Positions 9,214-23,926 of a stretch of 64,000 nucleotides of DNA are shown in pieces. The notes under the pieces are model-generated. The model searched no databases. It saw nothing but the letters and a program-made list of their open reading frames with translations, and was not told the origin of the DNA. Position 1 is the first letter of the stretch, and each line of letters starts with the position of its first letter. The translations under genes and the position numbers were made by a program. The stretch comes from Gammaproteobacteria bacterium SG8_30 (GTDB lineage: Bacteria > Pseudomonadota > Gammaproteobacteria > Steroidobacterales > Steroidobacteraceae), in assembly GCA_001303245.1 (NCBI GenBank), contig LJNS01000004.1, forward strand, positions 1 to 64,000. The letters run 5' to 3'.

Positions 9214-11058
9214 ATGGCTTTCCTGCACGTGATCGGCGCGTTCCTGAAGGGTCTCTGGCACGCGCTCGACGGGCTGCGCAAGGTGCTGCACCTCGTGCTG
9301 CTGCTCGTGCTGTTCGGCATCCTGTTCGCGGCGACGCGCTCGTCGTTGCCCTTCATCCCCGGTAGCGCGGCACTCGTGCTCTCGCCCCAGGGCATGATCG
9401 TCGAGGAGCTCTCCGGCGACCCGCTGGAAAGGGCCCTTCTGGAATCCGCAGGCGAGGGGCGTCCCGAGACGCGCCGCCAGGACCTCATCGACGTCATCGC
9501 GGCTGCGGCGGAGGACGAGCGGATCAAGGCCCTGGTGCTCGACCTCGGCGGCTTGCAGGGCGCCGGGTTGCCGACGCTCGAGAGCATCGGCGTCGCGATC
9601 GACACATTCCGTGAGTCCGGCAAACCGGTGCTGGCGTGGGGCGGCTACTACGACCAGCGGCAGTACTATCTCGCCGCCCGCGCCGACGAGGTCTACCTCG
9701 ATCCGTACGGCACCGTGATCATCGAGGGATACGGTTACTTCAGGCAGTACCTGAAAGGGGCCGCCGACAAGCTCGGCGTCGACGTCCACCTGTTCAAGGT
9801 CGGTACGCACAAGACGGCTCCCGAGACGTTCACGCGCAAGGACATGTCTCCGGAGGACCGCGAAGAAGCGCGCGTCTGGCTGGCGGCGCTGTGGGACGGC
9901 TGGAAGACCGCCGTCGGCGCGGCCAGGGACGTGGCGCCGGAGCGGTTGCAGGCCTACGCAGACGGGGCCGCAGAGGGAGTCGCCGCGGTCGGCGGGGACC
10001 TGGCCCAGTATGCGCTGGGATCCGGTCTCGTGGACGGGCTCAGGACCTGGGAGCAGTTCGAGGAGCGGGTCGCCGAGGACTCCGGCACTGACACCGACGA
10101 GCACAGCTTCCGCTCGGTCGACTGGCGCTCCTACCTGACGGTGGTCCGGTCAGAGGCGGCGCTGCATCGCACGCCGGACCACAACGTGGGCGTGATCGTG
10201 GCCTCGGGCGACATCCTCGACGGCGAGCAGCCGCGGGGGACGGTGGGCGGCGACACGCTGGCCGGGTTGCTCCGGGACGCCCGCTACGACGACACGATCG
10301 ACGCGGTGGTGCTGCGTATCGACAGCCCGGGCGGCAGCATGTTCGCGGCGGAGCAGATCCGTCGCGAGGTGGACGCGCTGCGCAAGGCCGGCAAGCCGGT
10401 CGTCGCCTCGATGGCCGACATTGCAGCTTCCGGCGGATACCTCATCGCCGCGCCGGCAGACCGGATCCTCGCCGCGCCAACGACCATCACGGGATCCATC
10501 GGCGTCTACATGGTGTTTCCGACGCTCGAGACGACGCTGGCCAAGATCGGCATCACCTCGGACGGGATCGGCACGACGGACCTCTCGGGCGCCGGTCGCA
10601 TCGACCGGGACCTGAATCCCGAGCTGGCCTCGATCCTGCAGTCGAGCGTCGAGCATGCCTACCGGCAGTTCATCTCGCAGGTCGCGCAGTACCGCCAGCG
10701 GCCGTTCGACGAGATCGACAGCATCGGTCAGGGCAAGGTCTGGTCCGGCGCCGACGCAAAGGCCGCAGGCCTGATCGACGATTTCGGCGACATGGACGAG
10801 GCGATCGACGAGGCGGCCAGGCTTGGCAGCCTGCCTGAGGACCACGGGGTCGTGTGGATCGCGCCGTCCCTGACCTGGAGGGAGATGCTGGCGCTGCGGA
10901 TCCGCTCGGCGGCCGCCGGCGCCTTCGGCTGGCTGGGACTCGAGTTGAGCCTCCCATCGATTCCCTTGATGGAACGGATCGCGCCGGAGCTCAGGCGTCT
11001 GGCGGCAATGACGCACGCGGGACGGCCCCTCTACTGGTGTCCCTGCCGCGTCGACTGA
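9214..11058 (+). CDS. sppA: Signal peptide peptidase SppA, 67 kDa (long) type
   Basis: N-terminal TM; tandem S49 domains; RIDSPGGSMFAAEQIRREV; MADIAASGGYLIAAPADRILAAPTTITGSIGV; catalytic Ser and Lys contexts present. Confidence 0.94.
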   Translation: MAFLHVIGAFLKGLWHALDGLRKVLHLVLLLVLFGILFAATRSSLPFIPGSAALVLSPQGMIVEELSGDPLERALLESAGEGRPETRRQDLIDVIAAAAEDERIKALVLDLGGLQGAGLPTLESIGVAIDTFRESGKPVLAWGGYYDQRQYYLAARADEVYLDPYGTVIIEGYGYFRQYLKGAADKLGVDVHLFKVGTHKTAPETFTRKDMSPEDREEARVWLAALWDGWKTAVGAARDVAPERLQAYADGAAEGVAAVGGDLAQYALGSGLVDGLRTWEQFEERVAEDSGTDTDEHSFRSVDWRSYLTVVRSEAALHRTPDHNVGVIVASGDILDGEQPRGTVGGDTLAGLLRDARYDDTIDAVVLRIDSPGGSMFAAEQIRREVDALRKAGKPVVASMADIAASGGYLIAAPADRILAAPTTITGSIGVYMVFPTLETTLAKIGITSDGIGTTDLSGAGRIDRDLNPELASILQSSVEHAYRQFISQVAQYRQRPFDEIDSIGQGKVWSGADAKAAGLIDDFGDMDEAIDEAARLGSLPEDHGVVWIAPSLTWREMLALRIRSAAAGAFGWLGLELSLPSIPLMERIAPELRRLAAMTHAGRPLYWCPCRVD

Positions 11059-11097
11059 CGACCCCGGCGCCGGGAACACCGGTCGGGGCAAGCCGCC

Positions 11098-12126
11098 CTA
11101 GGCCGCCCAGTCTAGGATGACCTTTCCGGAGCGGCCGCTGTTCATCACTTCGAAGGCCTGCCGGTAGTCGTCCACCGGGAAGCGGTGCGTGATGATCGGG
11201 CTGACGTCGAGGCCGCTCTGCAGCATCGCCGCCATCTTGTACCAGGTCTCGAACATCTCGCGGCCGTAGATTCCCTTCAGCACGAGTCCCTTGAAGATCA
11301 CCTCGTTCCAGTCGATCGCCACGTCGGTCGGCGGGATGCCGAGCAGCGCGACGCGGCCGCCGTGGTGCATCGTCCGCAGCAGGTCGCGGAAGGCGCCCGG
11401 GTTGCCGGACATCTCGAGGCCCACGTCGAAGCCTTCTTCCATGCGGAGGTCCGCCATCGCATCCGTGAGCGACTCGCGCGTGACGTTGAGCGCACGCGAG
11501 GCCCCCATCCGGCGGGCGAGCTCGAGCCGGTAGTCGTTGACGTCCGTGATGACCACGTGCCGCGCGCCGACGTGCCGGGCGATGGCGACGGCCATGATGC
11601 CGATCGGGCCGGCCCCGGTGATCAGCACGTCCTCGCCCACGAGGTCGAAGGACAGCGCGGCGTGGGTGGCGTTGCCGAGCGGGTCGAGTATCGAGGCGAT
11701 CTCGTCCGTGATCGCCTCGGGCAGCTTGAACACGTTGGAGGCGGGCAGGACCATGTACTCGGCGAAGCAGCCGGGCCGGTTCACGCCAACTCCGACCGTG
11801 TTGCGGCACAGGTGCCGGCGCCCGGCGCGGCAGTTGCGGCAGTGCCCGCAGGTGATGTGCCCCTCTCCGGAGACCCGGTCGCCCGGCGCGAAGCCGACGA
11901 CCTCGCCCCCCATCTCGACGATCTCTCCGCAGTACTCGTGGCCCACCTGCATCGGCACGGGGATCGTCTTCTGCGCCCAGGCGTCCCAGTTGTAGATGTG
12001 GATGTCCGTTCCGCAGATGGCGGTCTTGCGCATGCGGATCAGCACGTCGTTGTGGCCAACCCGTGGCGGCTCGACGTCGCGCATCCAGATGCCCGGCTCG
12101 CGCTCGGCCTTGACCAACGCCTTCAT
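11098..12126 (-). CDS. tdh: L-threonine 3-dehydrogenase
   Basis: [65 protein letters not shown]; next to kbl. Confidence 0.97.
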   Translation of the reverse strand: MKALVKAEREPGIWMRDVEPPRVGHNDVLIRMRKTAICGTDIHIYNWDAWAQKTIPVPMQVGHEYCGEIVEMGGEVVGFAPGDRVSGEGHITCGHCRNCRAGRRHLCRNTVGVGVNRPGCFAEYMVLPASNVFKLPEAITDEIASILDPLGNATHAALSFDLVGEDVLITGAGPIGIMAVAIARHVGARHVVITDVNDYRLELARRMGASRALNVTRESLTDAMADLRMEEGFDVGLEMSGNPGAFRDLLRTMHHGGRVALLGIPPTDVAIDWNEVIFKGLVLKGIYGREMFETWYKMAAMLQSGLDVSPIITHRFPVDDYRQAFEVMNSGRSGKVILDWAA

Positions 12127-12138
12127 GGTGATGGCACC

Positions 12139-13329
12139 TCAGGAGATGACGCCGAGCTCCCGCCCGGCCGTTGCAAAGGCCCCGATCGCCGTATCGAGCT
12201 GCTCGCGCGTGAGACCTGCGCTCATCTGCGTGCGGATGCGCGCCTTGCCGAGCGGCACTACGGGATAGGAGAACCCGACGACGTAGACGCCAAGCTCGAG
12301 CAGGCGCTCCGCCATGCGCACTGCGAGCTTTGCGTCGCCCAGCATCACGGGAATGATGGGGTGCTCGCCGGCCACCAGGTCGAAGCCGAGCTCCTTCATG
12401 CGCTCGCGGAAGTAGGCGGCGTTGTCCCACAGCCGCGCGCGCAGCTCGGGCATGGTGTCGAGCAGGTCGAGCACCCGCAGTGTCGTGGCAGCCACGACCG
12501 GGGCGATGGAGTTGGAGAAGAGGTAGGGCCGCGAGCGCTGCCGGAGCCACTCCACGACCTCCCGGCGGCCGGAGGTGTACCCGCCGCTCGCGCCGCCGAG
12601 CGCCTTGCCCAGCGTCCCGGTGAGGATGTCGACCCGGTCCACGACGCCGCAGTGCTCGTGCGTGCCGCGGCCGCGCGGACCCATGAAGCCGGTCGCGTGG
12701 GAGTCGTCGACGATGACGACGGCCTGGTAACGATCTGCGAGGTCGCAGATCTCGCGGAGCGGGGCGATCGTGCCGTCCATGGAGAAGACGCCGTCCGTGA
12801 CCACGAGCCGGGTGCGCGCGTCACGAGACTCCCGCAGGCACGTCTCGAGCTCGCCCATGTCGCGGTTGGCGTAGCGCAGGCGGCGGGCCTTGGACAGGCG
12901 GATCCCGTCGATGATGCTGGCGTGGTTCAAGGCGTCCGAGATGATGGCGTCGCCCTCGTCGGTGAGCGTCTCGAACAGGCCGCCGTTGGCGTCGAAGCAG
13001 GACGAGTACAGGATCGTGTCCTCGGTGCCGAGGAAGGCGGTCAGGCGATGCTCGAGGTCGCGGTGCACGGTCTGCGTGCCGCAGATGAAGCGTACCGACG
13101 CCACGCCGTACCCGTAGCGGTCGAGCGCCCGGTGCGCGGCCTCGCGCAGCAGCGGGTGATTGGCGAGACCGAGATAGTTGTTGGCGCAGAGGTTGATGAC
13201 CTCGCGGCCGTCGGCGAGCCGGACTGCGGCCTGCTGGCCCGAGCCGATCACGCGCTCGCGCTTGTACAATCCCTGTGCGTCGAGCTCTGCGGTCTGGCGG
13301 GTGAGGCGGTCGAGGAAGGCCTGGTCCAC
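12139..13329 (-). CDS. kbl: Glycine C-acetyltransferase (2-amino-3-ketobutyrate CoA ligase)
   Basis: [52 protein letters not shown] (PLP lysine). Confidence 0.97.
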   Translation of the reverse strand: MDQAFLDRLTRQTAELDAQGLYKRERVIGSGQQAAVRLADGREVINLCANNYLGLANHPLLREAAHRALDRYGYGVASVRFICGTQTVHRDLEHRLTAFLGTEDTILYSSCFDANGGLFETLTDEGDAIISDALNHASIIDGIRLSKARRLRYANRDMGELETCLRESRDARTRLVVTDGVFSMDGTIAPLREICDLADRYQAVVIVDDSHATGFMGPRGRGTHEHCGVVDRVDILTGTLGKALGGASGGYTSGRREVVEWLRQRSRPYLFSNSIAPVVAATTLRVLDLLDTMPELRARLWDNAAYFRERMKELGFDLVAGEHPIIPVMLGDAKLAVRMAERLLELGVYVVGFSYPVVPLGKARIRTQMSAGLTREQLDTAIGAFATAGRELGVIS

Positions 13330-13419
13330 GGGGTCGGTCCTGGCTGGCTGATCGGTTGGGTGGAGAGCAGGGGCGGATTATACGTGCCCGGCCGTTCGGC
13401 CGGGTCCGCGAGGGACAAC

Positions 13420-13830
13420 ATGCCCGAGGTGTGCGACGAGACCGGCCTGCGCGTCGACAAGTGGCTGTGGTGCGCGCGGTTCTTCAAGACCCGGTCACTT
13501 GCCGCGGCCGCGGTGTCGGGCGGCAAGGTCCACGTGAACCGGGAGCGGGTCAAGCGGTCGCGCCTGGTCCGCCCCGGAGACGTCCTGGAGATCACCGTCG
13601 GATTCGATGCCGTCACCGTCGAGGTGCTCGCCATCCCGGGCCGGCGCGGGCCGGCCACCGAGGCGCGCCTGTGCTACCGGGAGTCCGAGGCCAGCCTCGC
13701 CCGGCGCGAGCGCATGCGCGAGCAGCGCCGGCTCGCGGCCCTGGCCGCGCCGCAGACGGAGGGGAGGCCGGACAAGCGGACCCGGCGCGAGCTGCTGCGC
13801 TTCCACCGGAGCCAGGGTGAAGAGGAGTAG
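13420..13830 (+). CDS. hslR: S4-domain RNA-binding protein, Hsp15-like
   Basis: LRVDKWLWCARFFKTRSLAAAAVSGGKVHVNRERVKRSRLVRPGDVLEI, basic C-terminal tail. Confidence 0.85.
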   Translation: MPEVCDETGLRVDKWLWCARFFKTRSLAAAAVSGGKVHVNRERVKRSRLVRPGDVLEITVGFDAVTVEVLAIPGRRGPATEARLCYRESEASLARRERMREQRRLAALAAPQTEGRPDKRTRRELLRFHRSQGEEE

Positions 13831-13915
13831 GGGTATACCCGCTTCGTGACCGGCGTCACTTTCCCGGTCCGGACGCGAGCCTAATCTGGACTCGACGTTG
13901 TTGTCGGGACGACAC

Positions 13916-14137
13916 ATGAACCCGAAGAAGAAGCACCGGCCGCGGAACCCCGAGGCTTCCCTTGGCGCTCCACCGTCCGTTCCAGAGCCTGAGACAGCCG
14001 ACTGGGAGGCGCGCGCCCTGTCCCGTGTCCGCCCGCACGTACGGCGACTCACCGAGGATGCCGGCGCGCACGCCGCGGGATGGGAGACCGAGACGCTGAC
14101 GCGCCTCGAGCGATACTTCGACCGCGACGAGGTTTGA
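13916..14137 (+). CDS. Small hypothetical protein (about 73 aa)
   Basis: Fills the gap between hslR and a cupin gene; no recognised domain. Confidence 0.4.
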   Translation: MNPKKKHRPRNPEASLGAPPSVPEPETADWEARALSRVRPHVRRLTEDAGAHAAGWETETLTRLERYFDRDEV

Positions 14138-14192
14138 GCGCCCGCGGGGCGGCAGGCATACTGCACGACGGCCCAGTCGCGCGAGGCCAGTC

Positions 14193-14549
14193 GTGCCCAC
14201 GCTCATCGAACAGCCCACCGTCGTCCCGGCCGCCGGGACCCGCCCCAAGCGCATCGAGGAGTTCGTCGGCCGCGTCAATACGGGTACCGGCGCGGTCAGC
14301 ATCGCCCGCATGACCAGCCCGCCGGGCTGGGTGGAGCCGGGCCAGGCGCCTGAATTCGACGAGTACACGCTGGTGCTCGAGGGCACCCTGCACCTCGAGT
14401 TCAGCGGTGGCAGCCTCGACGTCCGGGCGGGGCAGGCGGTCTCGGTCCACGCCGGCGAGTGGGTGCGCTACTCGACGCCGCAGGGAGCGACGTACGTGGC
14501 CGTCTGCCTGCCCGCGTTCTCGCCGGACACCGTGCACCGGGACGAGTAG
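14193..14549 (+). CDS. Cupin-domain protein (EutQ-like)
   Basis: PGWVEPGQAPEFDEYTLVLEGTLHLEFSGGSLDVRAGQAVSVHAGEWVRYSTP cupin motif pattern. Confidence 0.8.
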   Translation: MPTLIEQPTVVPAAGTRPKRIEEFVGRVNTGTGAVSIARMTSPPGWVEPGQAPEFDEYTLVLEGTLHLEFSGGSLDVRAGQAVSVHAGEWVRYSTPQGATYVAVCLPAFSPDTVHRDE

Positions 14550-14555
14550 CGGCCG

Positions 14556-15320
14556 GTGTCCTCGATCGCGTTGCGGCCGACGCGGCTATTCATCGTCCTG
14601 TCGGGCCTGTTCGTCACCAACGCGCTGATGGCCGAGTTCATCGGCGTCAAGATCTTTGCGCTGGAGGACACGCTCGGCCTGCCGCCGTTCGACTGGAGGC
14701 TCTTCGGGCAGTCGGGGTCGCTGTCGTTCACGGCAGGCGTGATGCTGTGGCCGGTCGTGTTCATCATGACCGACATCATCAACGAGTATTTCGGCGTCCG
14801 CGGCGTGCGCTTCATCTCCTGGCTCGCCGTCGGCTTCATCGCCTATGCTTTCCTGTTCGCCTACCTGGCGATCGAGCTCGCGCCGGCCTCATGGTGGGTG
14901 ACCGTGGCCGCCGATCGCGGCGTGCCCGACATGCAGGCGGCCTTCACCGCGACCTTCGGCCAGGGTCTCTGGACGATCGGCGGCTCCATCACGGCGTTCC
15001 TGATCGGGCAGCTCATCGACGTGGCGATCTTCCACCGCATCCGCGCGGCGACGGGTGAACGCTGGATCTGGCTGCGCGCCACCGGGTCGACGGCCGTTTC
15101 CCAGCTCGTCGACAGCTTCGTGGTGCTCTACATCGCATTCGTGCTGGGACCACAGCAGTGGCCGGTGGACCTCTTCCTGGCAGTCGGCACCGTCAACTAC
15201 TGCTACAAGATGCTGGCGGCCGTGGGCCTGATCCCGCTGATCTACATCGGCCGGCGCGTGATCGAGCGTTACCTCGGCCCGGAGGAGGCGGGGCGGCTCA
15301 AGGCGGAGGCGGCGGCGTAG
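14556..15320 (+). CDS. yhhQ: Queuosine precursor transporter, YhhQ/VUT family
   Basis: LSGLFVTNALMAEFIGVKIF, WPVVFIMTDIINEYFG, multi-TM. Confidence 0.9.
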   Translation: MSSIALRPTRLFIVLSGLFVTNALMAEFIGVKIFALEDTLGLPPFDWRLFGQSGSLSFTAGVMLWPVVFIMTDIINEYFGVRGVRFISWLAVGFIAYAFLFAYLAIELAPASWWVTVAADRGVPDMQAAFTATFGQGLWTIGGSITAFLIGQLIDVAIFHRIRAATGERWIWLRATGSTAVSQLVDSFVVLYIAFVLGPQQWPVDLFLAVGTVNYCYKMLAAVGLIPLIYIGRRVIERYLGPEEAGRLKAEAAA

Positions 15321-15348
15321 GGGACTGTCCCCGCAGGGGACTGTCCCC
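15320..15348. repeat. Tandem palindromic repeat GGGGACTGTCCCC x2 separated by GCA
   Basis: GGGGACTGTCCCC-GCA-GGGGACTGTCCCC in the convergent yhhQ/cnoX junction. Confidence 0.85.
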
Positions 15349-15360
15349 GGCAAGAACGAC

Positions 15361-16218
15361 TCAATGCAACAACGCCATCATCTGCCGCCGGTACGCGTGG
15401 ACGACGTCCTCCCGGTCCCGCATGAGCTCGAAGGCCTGCAGCAGGCTCTGGCGCGCCGCACCGTCGCCGAAGTTCCGGTCCCGCCGCAGGATCTCGAGCC
15501 ACTGCCCGAGCGCCGCCTCCTCTCGGCCGGCGCCGAACTCGCGCGCGGCAAGCTGGTTGCGGGACTCGAGGTCGGAAGGGTTGTCCTCGACCCGCTTCCT
15601 GAGCGTCTCCAGGTCTGGGGCGTCCGTCAGGGTCCGGGCCAGGTTCAAACGCGCCTCGAGCATCTTCAGTTCAGGGGAGTCCAGCAGGTTCACGGGGAGT
15701 GACTCGAGCTGGGTCGCTGCCTCCCCGAGCTGGCCGGCGGCGATGAGTGCCTCGACCAGCTGGACGCGGGCAGGCTCGTTCTCCGGTTCCTCGCGCAGGA
15801 TCTTCTCGAGCAGCAGCACGGCCTCCTCGGGCCGGCCGTCGGCCAGCAACCTTGCGGCCTCCGCCCGGTCCTTGTCCGAGGGCTTGTCCAGATAGCGCTC
15901 GACCATGGCCCGGATCGCGGACTCCGGCTGGACTCCGATGATCTCGTCGACTGCCTTGCCGTGCCTGAAGACCCGTACGGTCGGCAGGCTGCGTATCCCG
16001 TGCTCCGCGGCGAGCCGCTGCTCGGCATCCGTGTTGACCTTGACGACCCGGGCGCGGCCCGCAAAGGCCTCTGCCACGCGCTCGAGGACCGGGGCGAGCA
16101 TCTTGCACGGGCCGCACCAGTCCGCCCAGAAGTCCACCAGCACCGGCATCGTGCGGGAGGCCTCGAGCACGTCCCGCGTGAAGGTACCCTCCGTCGACTC
16201 GATGATCTGTTCGCTCAC
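15361..16218 (-). CDS. cnoX: Thioredoxin-domain co-chaperone YbbN/CnoX (Trx + TPR)
   Basis: MPVLVDFWADWCGPCKMLAPVLERVAEAF followed by helical TPR-like C-terminus; GTG start at 16218. Confidence 0.88.
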   Translation of the reverse strand: MSEQIIESTEGTFTRDVLEASRTMPVLVDFWADWCGPCKMLAPVLERVAEAFAGRARVVKVNTDAEQRLAAEHGIRSLPTVRVFRHGKAVDEIIGVQPESAIRAMVERYLDKPSDKDRAEAARLLADGRPEEAVLLLEKILREEPENEPARVQLVEALIAAGQLGEAATQLESLPVNLLDSPELKMLEARLNLARTLTDAPDLETLRKRVEDNPSDLESRNQLAAREFGAGREEAALGQWLEILRRDRNFGDGAARQSLLQAFELMRDREDVVHAYRRQMMALLH

Positions 16219-16372
16219 GATCCACCGTCCTGATTCGCACCGGTACTGGACACTACATGGGCCCGCCCTGCGCCGATTCAAGCCGTTTCCCCGCGGACAG
16301 GGTGGTCGGGCGGGCGACCGGACTATAGACTACCGCGCCTCCACGGAGTGGCGAGGGAAGGGGCCCGTACAC

Positions 16373-17083
16373 ATGCACGACACCACCAAGATCTCGATGT
16401 TCCTGGCCGGCCTGCTGGCGGCTTCCTCCGCCCAGGCCGACTGGGCCGGCAAGGGCGAGCTCGGCGGGGTGCTCGCCCGCGGGAACACCAATACGGAGAC
16501 GATCAACGCCAAGGTCGACATGACCAACGAGACCGGCCACTGGAAGCACCAGGCCGGCTTCTCGATGCTGCGCACCGTCGAGAATGACGTCACCTCGGCG
16601 AACCGCTGGGAGCTCCGTGGCGAGTCGGACTACAAGCTCTCCGAGCGCAGCTTCGTCTTCGGCTCGCTGCGCTACGAGGACGACGACTTCACCGACTACA
16701 AGTACCAGGCGGCCGCCTCGCTCGGCTACGGCTACAGGTTCATCGACAGCGAGCGAACGCGGCTGGACGGACGACTCGGTGCCGGTTATCGCTTCTCGGA
16801 GCTGCGGCTCACCGGGGAGAACGCGGACGAGGCCATAATCCGTGCCAGCGTGAACTTCTCGCACCAGATCACCGAGACGACCCAGATCACGGATCGACTC
16901 CTGGTCGAGGCAGGCTCGGACAACACCTTTGTCCAGAACGTCCTGGCCCTGCAGGTCTCGATGACCGACAAACTGGCCCTCGGGCTCAGCTACGAGGTCC
17001 GGCACAACACCGAGGTGCAGCCCGGCACCGACAAGACCGACCAGGTGCTCACCGCGAACCTCGTCTTCGGCTTCGGCGGCTGA
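16373..17083 (+). CDS. DUF481-family (YdiY-like) outer-membrane protein
   Basis: Signal peptide MFLAGLLAASSAQA, beta-rich sequence GNTNTETINAKVDM...GYGYRFIDSERTRLDGRLGAGYRFSEL... Confidence 0.82.
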   Translation: MHDTTKISMFLAGLLAASSAQADWAGKGELGGVLARGNTNTETINAKVDMTNETGHWKHQAGFSMLRTVENDVTSANRWELRGESDYKLSERSFVFGSLRYEDDDFTDYKYQAAASLGYGYRFIDSERTRLDGRLGAGYRFSELRLTGENADEAIIRASVNFSHQITETTQITDRLLVEAGSDNTFVQNVLALQVSMTDKLALGLSYEVRHNTEVQPGTDKTDQVLTANLVFGFGG

Positions 17084-17109
17084 GGCCGCCTGCCGGCGGA
17101 GGACGGAGC

Positions 17110-17520
17110 TTGCCCCGGCCCGAGACGCCCGCGCTGACGGTCGACGTCGTGATCGAGCTCGTCGACCGCCCGGGCCGTCCCATCGTGCTGATCGAGCGGC
17201 GCAACCCGCCGCCCGGTTACGCGTTGCCGGGCGGCTTCGTCGACGTGGGCGAGACGGTCGAGCAGGCCGCGCGGCGCGAGGCGCTGGAGGAGACGGGACT
17301 GGAGGTCTCACTGACCCGGCTGCTCGGCGTCTACTCCGACCCCGCGCGGGATCCGCGCATGCACACGGCGTCGGTGGTGTACGTAGGGGAGGCGCGAGGC
17401 GAGCCGCGCGCAGGCGACGACGCCGCGCGCATTCGCATCACGACGCTCGACGACCTGCCCGCGCTGGCCTTCGACCACGCCCGCATCCTGGCCGACTACG
17501 CCCGCCAGCGGGACGCCTGA
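17110..17520 (+). CDS. NUDIX hydrolase
   Basis: Nudix box GGFVDVGETVEQAARREALEETGL. Confidence 0.93.
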   Translation: MPRPETPALTVDVVIELVDRPGRPIVLIERRNPPPGYALPGGFVDVGETVEQAARREALEETGLEVSLTRLLGVYSDPARDPRMHTASVVYVGEARGEPRAGDDAARIRITTLDDLPALAFDHARILADYARQRDA

Positions 17521-17535
17521 CGGCCCCGGCCGCCC

Positions 17536-22343
<4,808 letters not shown>

Positions 22344-22347
<4 letters not shown>

Positions 22348-22373
22348 GGGACCCGTCGCCGGTAGGCCCTCAC
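22344..22373. terminator. Candidate bidirectional terminator at the convergent putA/AKR junction
   Basis: GTGAGGG...CCCTCAC 7-bp inverted repeat spanning both stop codons; no T tract. Confidence 0.35.
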
Positions 22374-23329
22374 AGGGCGTCCCAGAGGGACTCCATGCGC
22401 CGGCGCAGGTCGGCATCCGGCAGGCGGCCGTGACCCGCGGCCTGGTTGTCCTCGAGGTGAGCGACCTTCGTCGTCCCGGGGATGGCGCAGGTCACCGCCG
22501 GGTGCGAGACCACGTACTTCAGGAGGAACTGCGCCCAGGAGCCGACGTCGGCCTCGGCCGCCCAGTCGGGTAGGGCGCGCCCGCGCACTTGCGGAAACAG
22601 GTTGCCGCTGCGGCGCCCGCCGAACGGCATGTTGACGAGCACCGCCAGGCCTGAGTCCTGCGCAAAGGGCAGCACGCGCTCGGCCGCGCTCCGGTTGCCG
22701 ATCGAGTAGTCGACCTGGACGAAGTCGACCGGGTAGCGCGCCAGCGAGTCGAGCAGCCTCTCGTACTGCTCATCGCGCGAGGTGCTCATGCCGACGTAGC
22801 GGATGCGCTTCGCCGCCTTGAGCTCCAGCAGCAACGGCATGAAGGCTTCGAGACCGTGCAGGTTGTGGACCTGGACTAGGTCGATCGTCTCGACCGCGAG
22901 CCGCCGGAACGACGCTTCGATCAGGTCGCTTGCGTCTGTCACTTCGCCGCCGATCGGCGTCTTGGTGGCCAGGAACAGCCGGTCCCGGTTGCCGAGCTCG
23001 GCGAGCGCCCGGCCGATGACCAGCTCCGAGTCCCCGTAGGCGCGCGCCGTGTCCACGACCGAACCGCCGAGGTCCGGCATGCGGGCGAGGACTTCCTTCC
23101 TGGCGGCGTACTCCGTGGGGTCCGAGACGCCGTAGGCATTCGTGCCGAGGCCGATGACGGGCAGCCGCTCGCCGCTCGAGGGAATGGCCTTTGTGATGCG
23201 CGCGGCAGACCGCTCGTCGGCGGGCGATCGCGCGCGTGAGCTTCGACCGGCCAGCGCGGCAGCCGCGGCGGCAACCCCGCCCGCAAGGAAGCGGCGGCGC
23301 GTCCACGCGAGTCCGTCAGCGTCCGTCAT
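22370..23329 (-). CDS. Aldo/keto reductase with a Tat-type signal peptide
   Basis: TRRRFLAGGVAAAAAALAG Tat-like leader; AKR motifs GLGTNAYG, VVDTARAYGDSELVIGRAL, ATKTPIGGEV, VQVHNLHG. Confidence 0.85.
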   Translation of the reverse strand: MTDADGLAWTRRRFLAGGVAAAAAALAGRSSRARSPADERSAARITKAIPSSGERLPVIGLGTNAYGVSDPTEYAARKEVLARMPDLGGSVVDTARAYGDSELVIGRALAELGNRDRLFLATKTPIGGEVTDASDLIEASFRRLAVETIDLVQVHNLHGLEAFMPLLLELKAAKRIRYVGMSTSRDEQYERLLDSLARYPVDFVQVDYSIGNRSAAERVLPFAQDSGLAVLVNMPFGGRRSGNLFPQVRGRALPDWAAEADVGSWAQFLLKYVVSHPAVTCAIPGTTKVAHLEDNQAAGHGRLPDADLRRRMESLWDAL

Positions 23330-23401
23330 GCGTTGCCTCTCCTGTCGCATCGGCCCCCATGTTTTCGACCGTCGCACCGATGCGGGGTGCGGCCGAAGAT
23401 C

Positions 23402-23926
23402 TCAGCGCCGGCTCTTCGGGAAGTCGTAGAAGTCGCGCTCGGCCTTGCCGAACTCGAGTTCGCTCCACTTGGCGACAGGCACCCGCAGGCTCGCTACCGC
23501 GCAGGTGGGTACCTCGCCCAGGGAGTCGTCGCCGGCGAGCCAGGCAGCGAAGCCTGAGATGCCGGGGTTGTGGCCGAAGAGCATGACGTGTGTGGCCCGG
23601 CCGCCCGAGCGGCGCACGACCTCGAGCAACTCGCCGGGGGTCGCGAGGTAGGCGGCCTCGGCCAGGCGGATTCGCTTCTCGGAATGGCCGAAGGCCTTCG
23701 CGAAGACCCGCGCCGTCGCGAGCGCCCGCGCTGCGGGACTCGAGATCATGAGCGTCGGGCGGAGCCCGGCCTCGACCAGGCGGCGCGCCATGTCGGGCGC
23801 GTCGCGCTCGCCGCGGGCGTTCAGTGGCCGGTCGAAGTCGGTGAGCGAGGTATCGCTCCAATCGGACTTCGCGTGGCGGACGAGCGTGAGGCGCCTCGGC
23901 CGGGTCGACGCGCCACGCTCGCTCAC
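23402..23926 (-). CDS. sixA: SixA-like phosphohistidine phosphatase (histidine phosphatase superfamily)
   Basis: RRLTLVRHAKSDWSD (RHxK/RHG-type catalytic motif), ISSPAARALATARVFAKAFG, LFGHNPGIS; GTG start overlaps sufT stop. Confidence 0.85.
   Translation of the reverse strand: MSERGASTRPRRLTLVRHAKSDWSDTSLTDFDRPLNARGERDAPDMARRLVEAGLRPTLMISSPAARALATARVFAKAFGHSEKRIRLAEAAYLATPGELLEVVRRSGGRATHVMLFGHNPGISGFAAWLAGDDSLGEVPTCAVASLRVPVAKWSELEFGKAERDFYDFPKSRR

Noticed and set aside
11185-13830. 881-aa plus-strand ORF antisense to tdh-kbl
   Set aside because: Only its last 136 codons are real (hslR); the rest is open because of high GC third-position bias opposite two well-identified enzymes.
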